A stretch of DNA of 64,000 bases from an uncultured Peptococcaceae bacterium (GTDB lineage: Bacteria; Bacillota; Peptococcia; Peptococcales; Peptococcaceae), in the NCBI GenBank assembly GCA_937976375.1, contig CALJRU010000061.1:1-64000 (forward strand). The letters are read 5' to 3'. The notes below the pieces were generated by a model that saw nothing but the letters and a program-made list of their open reading frames with translations, did not search any database and was not told the DNA's origin. This document shows, in pieces, positions 1-8,756 of the stretch (positions are counted from its first letter, which is position 1; the number at the start of each line of letters is the position of its first letter). The position numbers and the translations under genes were made by a program.

Positions 1-95
1 TTCATGAGAACAGCGATTTTTATATTTCACTGTCTCTCATAAAGGGAGCATACCAAACACATCTTCTCAGGGGCTTATTTTGTTTTTAACGCCTT

Positions 96-2315
96 TTACC
101 GATCATTAGAGACGGTATCCCCTTCCAGCGTAAACAGTGACCAGTCACGCCCAGAATAATCCAATAGATTATTATAGGCCACACATTGATAGTCGTTAAG
201 CAGGCTCTCATACGGAGTGTCTTCAATGCTGTATGAGACGTCGCCCTGTGCATCCTTGAACCCTACATTGGAGATAACTGGCAAACGCGCATACAAACTG
301 GCAAGATAACGGTTATATTCCGGCATCTCTACCCCTGCCGTTTCCATAATAAGCGTCGACAGATAATTGGCCGAGATGGATCCAATATTTTTCTCTGGAA
401 TGTCATAGTTCGCCCAAATCACAAACGGCGTCTGAAAACGACTCAGCAATTCTTCCTCCGATAACTCATCAAGGCTCTTTCCATCGTAAAGTTCTTCGTA
501 GAACGCCTGCTCCACACTTGGCTGATGATCGCCAAACATGACGATGATGGTTGGTTCTTCCACGTTCTTAAAATAATCGATCAATTCTTCAAAAGCCTGA
601 TCAGAAGCGTGCATCAATGACAAATAACGTTCAGCCTGAGGATAGTCTCCATCCATATCCAGAATGCGTACACTCTCCTTAAAGTTTGGAAATCCATCTG
701 CGTAGCCGCCATGATTTTGAATGGTCACATTGAACAAAAAGAAAGGCTCAGCCGTGTTGCGTGCCTCATACAAATCTTCCAGCAGCTTGTAATTATAATG
801 GTCGCTCATGTAATCGCGGTTGTACACATCACCATCTTTTGGATCAATGCTTTCCACCGCTTCCATGCGGTCATCTGAAGTCATTTCCAGCATCTCTTCC
901 GGCAAAATATCTTCTATAAAGGTAGTATCTTCAAAGCCAAGATATTGATAAGCGCTCTCCCGATTCCAACCGCTGATGTAGTACGGATGAAAGGCTTCGG
1001 TCTGGTAGCCCAGCTCGCGCAGTGTCCACACCATAGAAGGTGTATTATCATGAATGTTTGCCGAATAAGCGACGGCCCCACTTGGCAAGAAGCGTTGCGC
1101 ATTTCCCGTCAGCGCTTCATATTCCGTACATGCTGTGCCACCACCAACCACTGATACCTGTAAATTGCCGCGAATGGTATTTTCTTCCAGGCTGTCGAAA
1201 AACGGTGTGACATCAATGTTGGTCTTAAACCCTTTGCCCAATGATTGAAGATCTGAAAACGACTCGTTCATGATCATAATAATATTCGGCGTCGTATCAC
1301 TTGGCGTATAGTCTTTTTCACCGGTGAGCATATTATACGCTGTATCGCCCGTTGGTGAAATGTCATCATCCACTAAAAGACTGGTTATGATGTTTCCAAC
1401 CTCATCCGCTTTGTAGTTTTCCGGTTTTTCCGGATAAACATTGCGCAAATTGAGACAGAAGGCCAGCCATTGGCCATATTGTTCATAGCTCTCTTCCTGA
1501 TTCCAATAAGAGATTGCATAACCCTTTTCCTGTAAATAAGCGCCACTGAAAAAGACGGAGACAATCCCCACCACCAGCAATACAGCCAAAGCCCTGAGGG
1601 TCAATTTCCAGCGCACACGCTTGAGATTGGCACTGCCCAGCTGAAAACCCATTCCCATGATCAATCCACACTGTACAGTAGCGATGGTCCAAGACCAAGA
1701 TAGTTCAAACACGTAATTATCAGCCACATTCGCCGCCGTGCCAGAGGATAAAATGTCCAGCGGCACAAATGGTGTTCCACGGAAAATCATGATGAAATAA
1801 CACGCCGCTGCAAACAAATAAAGCAGACCGGTTCCAAACAACACCGCCCAGCGATAATTGCCAAAGATCACCAAAAAGAAAAGGTAAACCAAACCATAGG
1901 CGAGAACGTTCATAAAAACAATCGCCAGTCCACGTTCAAAAGCTTTCTCACCATTAAAAAGTTCAACCATATTGTAGGCAGCAAAAGGCGCCAACGCAAA
2001 AATCAGCGTACTCAAGACAAAGCCGGCCTTGCCACGCACTTTCAGTCGAAAGCTAAACAGCAGCCCGATCACAACCGACAAACTCATTAAAAGCCGCTCT
2101 GAGCACCAATGGCCCAGTAATGCCGTGTCCGCAGGCAATCCATCTACTTGGCGCGTCATCCAGATGATGCCTGCCGCCAAGATCCACCCCAGCACCACAT
2201 ACTGCCAAGGGCTTCGCACCAGGTAGAATGGTCCCAGATGTACCAGTGGTTTCTCCTTTGTCAGCATTTTTCGAAAGCGGGCAGATTTTGACCGATGTTC
2301 CTGCTGTTCTTCCAT
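96..2315 (-). CDS. LTA synthase-like membrane sulfatase (phosphoglycerol transferase family)
   Basis: A 739-residue protein with about five hydrophobic N-terminal segments and then an extracellular alkaline-phosphatase/sulfatase-fold domain, the layout of lipoteichoic acid synthase (LtaS/MdoB family). Diagnostic motifs are IMNESFSDLQSLG (metal-binding Glu), GGGTACTEYEALTGN (the Thr expected to be the nucleophile), FNVTIQNHGGY and VMFGDHQPS (metal-binding Asp and His). The family transfers glycerol-phosphate from phosphatidylglycerol to a glycolipid or glycan outside the membrane; the acceptor here is unknown. I chose the ATG at 2315 because AAAGGAG lies 8 bases upstream; the frame also opens at a TTG at 2333. 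It lies just upstream of nothing on its own strand and directly downstream of a close paralogue. Confidence 0.88.
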   Translation of the reverse strand: MEEQQEHRSKSARFRKMLTKEKPLVHLGPFYLVRSPWQYVVLGWILAAGIIWMTRQVDGLPADTALLGHWCSERLLMSLSVVIGLLFSFRLKVRGKAGFVLSTLIFALAPFAAYNMVELFNGEKAFERGLAIVFMNVLAYGLVYLFFLVIFGNYRWAVLFGTGLLYLFAAACYFIMIFRGTPFVPLDILSSGTAANVADNYVFELSWSWTIATVQCGLIMGMGFQLGSANLKRVRWKLTLRALAVLLVVGIVSVFFSGAYLQEKGYAISYWNQEESYEQYGQWLAFCLNLRNVYPEKPENYKADEVGNIITSLLVDDDISPTGDTAYNMLTGEKDYTPSDTTPNIIMIMNESFSDLQSLGKGFKTNIDVTPFFDSLEENTIRGNLQVSVVGGGTACTEYEALTGNAQRFLPSGAVAYSANIHDNTPSMVWTLRELGYQTEAFHPYYISGWNRESAYQYLGFEDTTFIEDILPEEMLEMTSDDRMEAVESIDPKDGDVYNRDYMSDHYNYKLLEDLYEARNTAEPFFLFNVTIQNHGGYADGFPNFKESVRILDMDGDYPQAERYLSLMHASDQAFEELIDYFKNVEEPTIIVMFGDHQPSVEQAFYEELYDGKSLDELSEEELLSRFQTPFVIWANYDIPEKNIGSISANYLSTLIMETAGVEMPEYNRYLASLYARLPVISNVGFKDAQGDVSYSIEDTPYESLLNDYQCVAYNNLLDYSGRDWSLFTLEGDTVSNDR

Positions 2316-2350
2316 ATCATCAGCTCCTTTCAAAAGCGTTTACCGCGAAA

Positions 2351-2380
2351 AAAATAGAGACGGATGTAAAAACATCCGTC
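2351..2380 (-). terminator. Intrinsic terminator between the two LTA-synthase-like genes
   Basis: A perfect 9-bp stem (GACGGATGT / ACATCCGTC) with a four-base loop is followed on the minus strand by a T-rich run (TCTATTTTTTT). It sits just downstream of the stop codon of the second LTA-synthase-like gene, so the two paralogues probably form separate transcription units. Confidence 0.8.
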
Positions 2381-2399
2381 CCCTCAAAATATATGTTGG

Positions 2400-4709
2400 T
2401 TAGCTGGTTGCTGATGGCAGCGCCTCATCATTTTGTGCTGCTGCATCAGCGTCTGTTCCGGCACTCGCGTCCGATGCCGTTTCATCTTCATCCGGGTCTG
2501 GCGGGTCTGCCATCGGCTGCCCATCTAAGGTAAAGAGCGACCAATCCCGATTCTTGGTATCCAAGAGATTATTATAAGTAATGCAGTCATAGCCGTGAAT
2601 CAAATCTGCATAAGGGCTTGTTGCATCATCTTTAGAGTGCACTGTTCCATCATCACCGCGATAGCCAACAGTATCAATAACAGGAATTTCCTGATAAAGC
2701 GCTGCCAGATATTCATTGTATGGCGTCAATTCCAAACCAGCCACCTGAAGCAGCAACGTCGACAGATAATTTGCAGAAATGTTGTTGAGCGTTGCTTCAT
2801 CGATGTCATAGTTTGCCCAAATCAAGAATGGAGTCTGATAACGCGTTTGCTGTTCTTCCGCTGTCAAATCATCCAATGACTTCCCATAAAGTTCTTCATA
2901 GAAAGCATTTTCAACAGACGCCTGGTGATCGCCAAACATAACGATGACCGTTGGCTCATCCACATTGCTGAAGTAAGTGATCAGCTGTTCCAGCGCTTCA
3001 TCAGATTTTTTCAGCAAGGACAAATAACGCTCTGCCTTTGGATAGTACCCCATCATATTGGTAATGCGGACTTCCTGATTAAAGTTCACATAAGAGCGAT
3101 CATAGCCGCCGTGGTTCTGCATGGTGACGTTGAACAGGAAGAATGGCTTCGAAGTATCACGCTGTTCATACAGTTGTTCTACCTTTTCAAAATCATAAGA
3201 ATCACTGATAAAACGGCGCAAGAGCATATTATCCTGATCTGGATACAGCGCTTCTACCTGGTTGATGAATGCATCTTCGTCATTCGATTCTTTATACTCT
3301 GCAACAACATTTGGATCAATGAGGTCTTCCATTGAAATAAAGTCGTTAAAGCCCATATCATTATACACTGCCGGACGGTTCCAGCCATCGGCAAAATATG
3401 GGTGAAGCGCCAATGAAGAATACCCCTGACTTTCCAAGGTAGATACCAGAGATGGCTGCGCCCCATCAATATAAGACTCATACACACTGCTGCCACTTGG
3501 CAACGTGCTGATCGAGTTGCCTGTCAAAAATTCATATTCAGTATTACTGGTCCCCGCACCAAAAACTGGCACTGAAAGTGTTCCCTTAATGGTATTTTCA
3601 GTGAGGCTGTGATAAAACGGCAGATAATCGACGTTGGTTTGCAGATCACCCAAGGTACCAGGATCGGAGAAGGTTTCATTCATAATGGCGATAACGTTTG
3701 GTTTTTGACCGCTCACCTTGTAAGTGTCTTCCCCTGTAAGCAAATTGATCGATGTATCATTGTCTGGATCAGCATCGACAGAATCAACAACATCCTGTGC
3801 CAAATCACTCACATCATTGCTGTTATAACCATCTGGTGCAGACACATGCAAATACTTGGTGTTCAAGCAGAAATTGTACCAAATCCCACTGCTGTGGTAA
3901 CCGCGGCTCTGGTTCCAAAAGTCTGGTTTGAATCCATGATCAGCGAGCACATCTGTACCATACACAGTGCTGGCGATGATTAAAACATATGCCACAGCAG
4001 TGGCACGCACCATGATTTTGCTGCGTCGTACCTGAGGGCGAATGTTTACCATCTGACGGCCCATCACAAAGATCAGAATGAGCATCAATGCAGCCATGAC
4101 AATCTGCCAGGACAGTTTATAATCATATCCGGCAGCCACGTTCATCCCTGTGCCAACAGCAAGAATATCCATTGGCACCAATGGTGTGCCGCGAAAAAGG
4201 TCCACATAATAGTTGGCCAAACCGAATACGAACATCACAATGTTGACAATCGCAATCGTCATCCGGAAGCGGCTTGTAATGAAAAATACGATCACATAAA
4301 ACAGCAGATAAGCCATATAATTCATAAAGAATGTGGCTGGCGAAAAGATATACAGGAAATTTCCGTTATAACACTCCACCATCTGCATGGAAACAACTGG
4401 CATCAAGAAAAAGATGGCCGTGTAAAATTTATTCCGAAATCGTTCTTCCACATGAACGCGGAAAACCATCAGCACGCCAATCATTAAAGCAAAGCCATAA
4501 GCTGTTGCCATGACTTTCCAACCCCAAAAATCAGTGGCCGGATTCAAGAAAAGGTTCCATTTCGCAGTGATAAAAGCAGCCAACGCCAGCACAATGCAGA
4601 TGGCAATTTGTGTCACTCTTTTGCTGCTGCGCTGAAAAGATACAGCATCAACAAAATCATTGACAAATCTCACGTATGCGATAAGGAAGCGTTTGATCTT
4701 TTCTTTCAT
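2400..4709 (-). CDS. LTA synthase-like membrane sulfatase, second paralogue
   Basis: A 769-residue paralogue of the gene downstream, with multiple N-terminal membrane segments and the same sulfatase-fold motifs: IAIMNETFSDPGTLG, GAGTSNTEYEFLTGN, LFNVTMQNHGGY and VMFGDHQAS. It differs by an acidic, Ala- and Asp-rich C-terminal tail of roughly 40 residues (PDPDEDETASDAS...), absent from its neighbour and probably unstructured. The start is placed at the ATG at 4709, preceded at a loose distance by GCGGGG; an ATG at 4787 is also open but has no clear ribosome site and would add a non-conserved leader. Predicted role: polyglycerol-phosphate polymer synthesis or modification at the outer membrane face. 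A division of labour between primase-like and polymerase-like paralogues is possible but not shown. Confidence 0.86.
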   Translation of the reverse strand: MKEKIKRFLIAYVRFVNDFVDAVSFQRSSKRVTQIAICIVLALAAFITAKWNLFLNPATDFWGWKVMATAYGFALMIGVLMVFRVHVEERFRNKFYTAIFFLMPVVSMQMVECYNGNFLYIFSPATFFMNYMAYLLFYVIVFFITSRFRMTIAIVNIVMFVFGLANYYVDLFRGTPLVPMDILAVGTGMNVAAGYDYKLSWQIVMAALMLILIFVMGRQMVNIRPQVRRSKIMVRATAVAYVLIIASTVYGTDVLADHGFKPDFWNQSRGYHSSGIWYNFCLNTKYLHVSAPDGYNSNDVSDLAQDVVDSVDADPDNDTSINLLTGEDTYKVSGQKPNVIAIMNETFSDPGTLGDLQTNVDYLPFYHSLTENTIKGTLSVPVFGAGTSNTEYEFLTGNSISTLPSGSSVYESYIDGAQPSLVSTLESQGYSSLALHPYFADGWNRPAVYNDMGFNDFISMEDLIDPNVVAEYKESNDEDAFINQVEALYPDQDNMLLRRFISDSYDFEKVEQLYEQRDTSKPFFLFNVTMQNHGGYDRSYVNFNQEVRITNMMGYYPKAERYLSLLKKSDEALEQLITYFSNVDEPTVIVMFGDHQASVENAFYEELYGKSLDDLTAEEQQTRYQTPFLIWANYDIDEATLNNISANYLSTLLLQVAGLELTPYNEYLAALYQEIPVIDTVGYRGDDGTVHSKDDATSPYADLIHGYDCITYNNLLDTKNRDWSLFTLDGQPMADPPDPDEDETASDASAGTDADAAAQNDEALPSATS

Positions 4710-5094
4710 TTTATCTTCAGCCCCGCTTTCCTTAGAAAATTTATTTGTAAATAAAAGGCATAGTCTTACTAGAACATTTACCTTCACAGTTTACCCCTTT
4801 GTTAAGTCAAGTGCAAGCGCTTTACCTATTTTTTAACCGAAAGCCCAAATATTTACAAAGCTGAAATCAACCTTAACAAAGCCATATCCAGCTATTTTTA
4901 GACCTTCGCCATTGATAATAAGATAAATTCAGCATTTTTTATGACAGGATTCTCTAACTTAAGCCGTCTTTTTTAACGTATCCTTAACATTTCACTTTTC
5001 AATAGCACTGTTAAAAATCCTTTGAACGCGATGCGCAAAGCGTAAGATGTGGTATAATATCACACGAAATGACTACGAAAGGCTGGTGGAAACG
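4710..5094. other. AT-rich divergent intergenic region
   Basis: This 385-base region between the divergent LTA-synthase-like gene and the helicase operon is markedly AT-rich. It contains scattered TTAACA/TTTACA hexamers (4852, 4873, 4984) with no regular spacing. I see no convincing small gene or RNA. The only clear element is the extended -10 near 5050. Confidence 0.5.
5050..5058 (+). promoter_or_regulatory. Extended -10 promoter of the helicase operon
   Basis: The sequence TGTGGTATAAT gives a consensus -10 (TATAAT, 5053-5058) preceded by the extended TG element. No good -35 lies at 16-18 bp; a TTGAAC at 5022 is too distant (25 bp). Transcription would start near 5065, so the ATG at 5047 cannot be the translation start of the next gene. 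Confidence 0.65.
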
Positions 5095-5382
5095 ATGATT
5101 GCAGCAGCGAGCCTGCAAAGTGAACTGCAGACACGACTCAAAAAAATGACCGCTGGAGAAGTGCTCCAGGTACGCACGTGGAAAGGCGACCGCGGCCTCA
5201 CCATCACCTGTCTGGACACAGACTTATTCCAACTGGAGGAAGACGGCTTTCAAAATCAAGTTTTTGACAACCTCTCCCGCTCAGCGGTACTGAAAGCCGT
5301 CAAGCCTATTGCCCGCCGCGAATTTCCACGCAGCAACAAACTTCGATTGACCATTGTAAAGGAAGGAAACATTCATGGATAA
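5095..5382 (+). CDS. Small protein of unknown function
   Basis: A 95-residue soluble protein, not recognised. It is mixed alpha/beta in character, with a basic stretch KPIARREFPRSNKLRL near the C terminus. The ATG at 5095 is preceded by GGTGG and lies downstream of the extended -10 promoter. The last 8 bases overlap the start of the RNase Z-like gene, so translation is probably coupled. As first gene of an operon with a predicted RNase Z-like hydrolase and an RNA helicase, a role connected with RNA is conceivable, but nothing in the sequence proves it. Confidence 0.7.
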   Translation: MIAAASLQSELQTRLKKMTAGEVLQVRTWKGDRGLTITCLDTDLFQLEEDGFQNQVFDNLSRSAVLKAVKPIARREFPRSNKLRLTIVKEGNIHG

Positions 5383-6184
5383 ACTTATTTTTCTCGGCAC
5401 TGGCCATGCGCTGGCCTATCACTGTTATTCCACCTGCGTGGCGCTGACCGATGACACCCATTACTTCATGACCGACGGCGGCAGCGGCAACGGCGTGCTC
5501 CTGCAAATGGAACGCGCTGGCATCAGCCCGGATCAGATCACCGATCTTTTCATTTCCCACCGCCATACCGATCATCTCATCGGCGTCATCTGGCTGGTAC
5601 GCGTCATCGGCCATACGTTTGACCGCAGCGGCCGCACAACGCCATTGATCCTCTATGGAGAAGCCAGCGTCCTCGATACGCTGCGCACCTGCTGTGAACT
5701 GCTTGTTTCCGGCAGTGTGGCTGCCCATTTTGATAAGGAAATCATCTTCCATCCGGTCAAAGATGGCGAAACCTGCACCATCGGTCCATGGCCAGTCACC
5801 TTCTTCGACACAGGCGCTGCCAAAACCGTTCAATACGGCTGGCGTGCCCAGCTCACAAACGGAGAAAGCTGTGTTTTCCTTGGCGACGAACCACTGACTG
5901 ACACAGGCCTGCGCACAGCGCAAGGCGCTGAACATATCATTCATGAAGCCATGTGCCTGTCAAGTGACGCCGACAAGTATCAGCCACACCGCATCCATCA
6001 CTCTACCGTTGCGGATGCCGCCGAAAATGCTGCAAAGGCTGGTGCAAAACATCTGATCCTCTTCCACGGTGAAGATGTGGATCTTGATACACGCAAAGCA
6101 CGCTACATTGATGAAGCCCGCCAGCATTTCAATGGCCGCATCGACGCACCAGATGATCTCGATGTGATTGCGCTCACCGAATAA
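5375..6184 (+). CDS. Metallo-beta-lactamase-fold hydrolase, RNase Z-like
   Basis: A 269-residue metallo-beta-lactamase-fold protein. The metal-binding motif SHRHTDH appears near residue 67, together with a Gly-rich N terminus (LGTGHA), a GDEPL segment with a likely metal-ligand Asp, HEAMC, HHSTVADAAENA and a late LILFHGED His. The HST plus late His arrangement is typical of the RNase Z/ElaC group (tRNA 3'-end or other phosphodiester hydrolysis), but the protein is shorter than usual and lacks an obvious exosite, so another phosphodiesterase is possible. It overlaps the previous gene by 8 bases and is followed 24 bases later by the helicase gene. Confidence 0.78.
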   Translation: MDKLIFLGTGHALAYHCYSTCVALTDDTHYFMTDGGSGNGVLLQMERAGISPDQITDLFISHRHTDHLIGVIWLVRVIGHTFDRSGRTTPLILYGEASVLDTLRTCCELLVSGSVAAHFDKEIIFHPVKDGETCTIGPWPVTFFDTGAAKTVQYGWRAQLTNGESCVFLGDEPLTDTGLRTAQGAEHIIHEAMCLSSDADKYQPHRIHHSTVADAAENAAKAGAKHLILFHGEDVDLDTRKARYIDEARQHFNGRIDAPDDLDVIALTE

Positions 6185-6208
6185 TCCCCGATAGCAAAGG
6201 AGAACATC

Positions 6209-7495
6209 ATGTCAACCTTATTCGACACCTTGCCAACGCCGCTGCAAACAGCGCTGCGTGAGGCTTTTCAAATCGAATCCCCTATGCCTGTGCAAACAGC
6301 CTCCTATCCGCTGATTGCCGAAGGGCGCAATCTGGTCATGCAGTCGCGCACAGGCAGCGGCAAAACCCTTGCCTACCTGCTTCCTCTTTTAAGCAAGCTG
6401 ACGCCCGATGAAAACGGCAACAAACTGCTTGTCGTTGCGCCAACACAGGAGCTGGCCGTACAAATCGGACACGTCATCCGCGACCTGAACGAAAAACTCG
6501 ACACTCCTTACAGCCTGGCGCTCATTGGCGGCGGCGCCAACATCAACCACCAGCTGGAAAAGCTCAAGCACAAACCACAGATTCTCGTTGGTACACCAGG
6601 GCGCATCCTGGAACTGTTTGACCGCCGCAAGATCAACGGTCAAACCATCGAAGCCGTCGTTTTCGACGAAATCGACGCCCTGCTCGATCAGGAAGGCGGC
6701 CGTTCTGTGGCAGCCATCCAAAAAGCGCTGCGCAAAACGACCCAGACCATCGCTTGCTCAGCCTCTATTGACGCTGACGCACGCGCATGGCTGTCGACCC
6801 ACATCACAGATGCAGAATTTCTTGTCGCCGACAGCGAAGCGGCCTTGAACCCTAATATCGGTCACTTTTTCCTACGCTGCGAAGCCCGCAAAAAATTCGA
6901 CAACCTACGCCACGCGCTCGCAGCCATGGACGGCAAAACACTCATCTTCCTTAATGGCGAAGATGAGATCGCCCATCTGCAGGACCGCCTCGCCTATCAC
7001 CACATCGAAGCAGGCACCCTTTCTGCCGACATGAAAAAACTCGAGCGCCAAAAAGCACTCGAGGATTTCCGACATGGCTTTGACGGCATTCTTATTTCCA
7101 GTGACCTGTCGGCGCGCGGCCTTGATATTGCCGACATCGACCAGGTCATCAATCTGGATTTTCCGCATGATCCCCTCACCTATGTTCACCGTGCCGGACG
7201 CACGGGACGCGGCAACGCCGATGGCGCCGCACTCTCCTTCATTTCGGACAGCGATGAAGCTGTGCTGCGCATTTATCAGCGCGACTTGGGCATCACTTTC
7301 ACGGAGGTGCATTTCGCCGGCGGCGCCCTTGTAGCAGGACCAGCACCAGAAAAACCAGCAAAAAAACGTACCAAAACCCAAGACGTGCCTCATAAGCCAA
7401 AACAGAAAAACCGCCGCAGAAAAGAAAAAGCCAAAGGCGCACCACGGCGCAAAACCAAGCCAGATGGCAAACAGCTGAAACGAGGCGAACGTTAA
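6209..7495 (+). CDS. DEAD-box-family ATP-dependent RNA helicase
   Basis: A 428-residue two-domain SF2 RNA helicase. Visible motifs are a Q-motif region (PMPVQTASYPLI), SRTGSGKT (motif I), PTQELA (Ia), GTPGR (Ib), DEID in place of DEAD (II), SAS in place of SAT (III), SSDLSARGLDI (V) and HRAGRTGR (VI). The C-terminal 60 residues are very Lys/Arg-rich, resembling the RNA-binding tails of CshA/CshB-type helicases. The start at 6209 has AAAGGAG about 8 bases upstream. The stop overlaps the ATG of the Nudix gene by one base (TAATG). Probable role: RNA unwinding in decay or ribosome assembly. Confidence 0.92.
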   Translation: MSTLFDTLPTPLQTALREAFQIESPMPVQTASYPLIAEGRNLVMQSRTGSGKTLAYLLPLLSKLTPDENGNKLLVVAPTQELAVQIGHVIRDLNEKLDTPYSLALIGGGANINHQLEKLKHKPQILVGTPGRILELFDRRKINGQTIEAVVFDEIDALLDQEGGRSVAAIQKALRKTTQTIACSASIDADARAWLSTHITDAEFLVADSEAALNPNIGHFFLRCEARKKFDNLRHALAAMDGKTLIFLNGEDEIAHLQDRLAYHHIEAGTLSADMKKLERQKALEDFRHGFDGILISSDLSARGLDIADIDQVINLDFPHDPLTYVHRAGRTGRGNADGAALSFISDSDEAVLRIYQRDLGITFTEVHFAGGALVAGPAPEKPAKKRTKTQDVPHKPKQKNRRRKEKAKGAPRRKTKPDGKQLKRGER

Positions 7496-8013
7496 TGGAA
7501 CTCTGGGATCTTTTAGACAATGACCGCCAGCGCACCGGCGAAACCCTGCGCCGCGGTGAGCCCCTGCCGCCGGGACGCTTCCACACCATCATCGGTGTCT
7601 GGACCATTCACGACCAACTGCATCGCATTCTGCTCACCAAGCGCCACCCGAAAAAGCTCATCTGCCCCAACCAATGGGAAAACACCGGCGGCTCCATTCT
7701 CGCTGGCGAAGACAGCTGCGTTGGTGCTGCCCGCGAAGTGCGCGAAGAAACCGGCATGGACTGCCATTGCAGCGACCTGACCCACATTCGCACGATTCGC
7801 ATTCCAACGGCTTTTGTCGACTGCTATATTTATCACACCAGCATTGATCCCAACGCCATTGTTTTGCAGGACGGCGAAACCGTAGACTGGCGCTGGGTCA
7901 CCCTCGATGAGCTCGAAGCCACCATTGCCGATGGCACTTTTTCAGAGCCAGAAATCGAACAATACAACGCCTGCCGCGGCGATCTGAAACGAGCTTTACA
8001 GTCACTGAAATAA
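7495..8013 (+). CDS. Nudix hydrolase
   Basis: A 172-residue Nudix hydrolase. The Nudix box is complete: GGSILAGEDS, then REVREETGMD (pattern G-x5-E-x7-R-E-x2-E-E-x-G). The N terminus MELWDLLDND with RGEPLPPG and the segment LLTKRHPKKLICPNQWE place it with the IPP-isomerase-like Nudix proteins of Bacillota that hydrolyse nucleoside diphosphates linked to another moiety; the substrate cannot be told. It is the last gene of the operon, fused by one base to the helicase stop and followed at once by a strong bidirectional terminator. Confidence 0.9.
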   Translation: MELWDLLDNDRQRTGETLRRGEPLPPGRFHTIIGVWTIHDQLHRILLTKRHPKKLICPNQWENTGGSILAGEDSCVGAAREVREETGMDCHCSDLTHIRTIRIPTAFVDCYIYHTSIDPNAIVLQDGETVDWRWVTLDELEATIADGTFSEPEIEQYNACRGDLKRALQSLK

Positions 8014-8045
8014 AAAATAGCGACCATCCGTGGTCGCTATTTTTT
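8012..8045. terminator. Bidirectional terminator
   Basis: A perfect 15-bp stem starts in an A-run, has a tetraloop TCCG and ends in a T-run (8040-8045). It terminates the Nudix operon on the plus strand and the FMN-reductase-like gene on the minus strand, whose stop codon lies within a few bases. Confidence 0.93.
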
Positions 8046-8048
8046 ATT

Positions 8049-8687
8049 TCAGTGCTGCTGTACAAGGCGTTCGCCCAATTCATAGGCTTTTTGACATTCC
8101 TGCGGAAACACTATGTCCAGGTATTCTTTCTTCTTCACAGGATCAAAGCCGCTGGACGCATACTTGCTGTAATCGTCAAACTGATAAGCATTAAACGCAT
8201 TCAGCACTTCTGTGTCACCAATGAACCGCTGGAATGGGCCTTGGTCACGGGCCGCCGTATCGTGATTGCCGCTTGGATCTGGTGCACCCATGGTGTAAAT
8301 CAGTCCCACGCGGATTCTGCGTCCATAGCCTTCGTCAGGCGCCTTGCCTGTGTAATGGTTTGCTGGGAACAGCAAGCGCTCGTAAAAATTGCGCACAGCA
8401 CCTGGCACCTCACCGTAATAAATAGGTGCCGCCACCACCAGCGCATCAGCCGTGAGAATATCCTCCAATACTGGCGTCAACGCATCACGCTGAACACAGC
8501 GGGTGTAGCTTGGGCCGCCCAGACGCTTGCAGGCAAAACAACTGATGCAGCCACGGAACTGTAAATCGAACAAGTCAATGCGTGTCGTTTCTGCACCTGC
8601 CGCCTTCGCTCCTGCCAGCGCATTGTCCAACAGTTGGGCTGAATGCCAGTTTTTGCGCGGGCTGCCATTGATTCCTATCACTTTCAT
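8049..8687 (-). CDS. NADPH-dependent FMN reductase / flavodoxin-like family protein
   Basis: A 212-residue flavodoxin-fold protein. The N terminus MKVIGINGSPRKN is the FMN-phosphate binding loop. CISCFACKR provides a Cys pair typical of the iron-sulfur flavoprotein/multimeric flavodoxin group, and DALVVAAPIYYGEVPG is the second flavin-contacting loop. These proteins reduce quinones, azo or nitro compounds or act as electron-transfer flavoproteins; the partner is not visible. I chose ATG 8687, nine bases after AAGGAGG; the ATG two codons earlier (8693) is too close to the ribosome site. It may be co-transcribed with the LanFEG genes upstream (69-base gap, no terminator seen). Confidence 0.85.
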   Translation of the reverse strand: MKVIGINGSPRKNWHSAQLLDNALAGAKAAGAETTRIDLFDLQFRGCISCFACKRLGGPSYTRCVQRDALTPVLEDILTADALVVAAPIYYGEVPGAVRNFYERLLFPANHYTGKAPDEGYGRRIRVGLIYTMGAPDPSGNHDTAARDQGPFQRFIGDTEVLNAFNAYQFDDYSKYASSGFDPVKKKEYLDIVFPQECQKAYELGERLVQQH

Positions 8688-8756
8688 AATCATGCGCCTC
8701 CTTTGATGTATGCTTTCATTATAGCATCGTCGCCAGCACTCAGCAAATCCTGTCAC

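Noticed and set aside
1..95. First 95 bases as coding
   Set aside because: No frame or motif; treated as intergenic up to the stop of the first gene.
4846..4990. Cluster of TTAACA/TTTACA hexamers as a Pho box ahead of the LTA-synthase-like gene
   Set aside because: The spacing is irregular (21 and 111 bases), whereas Pho boxes need repeats about 11 bp apart; the region is simply AT-rich.
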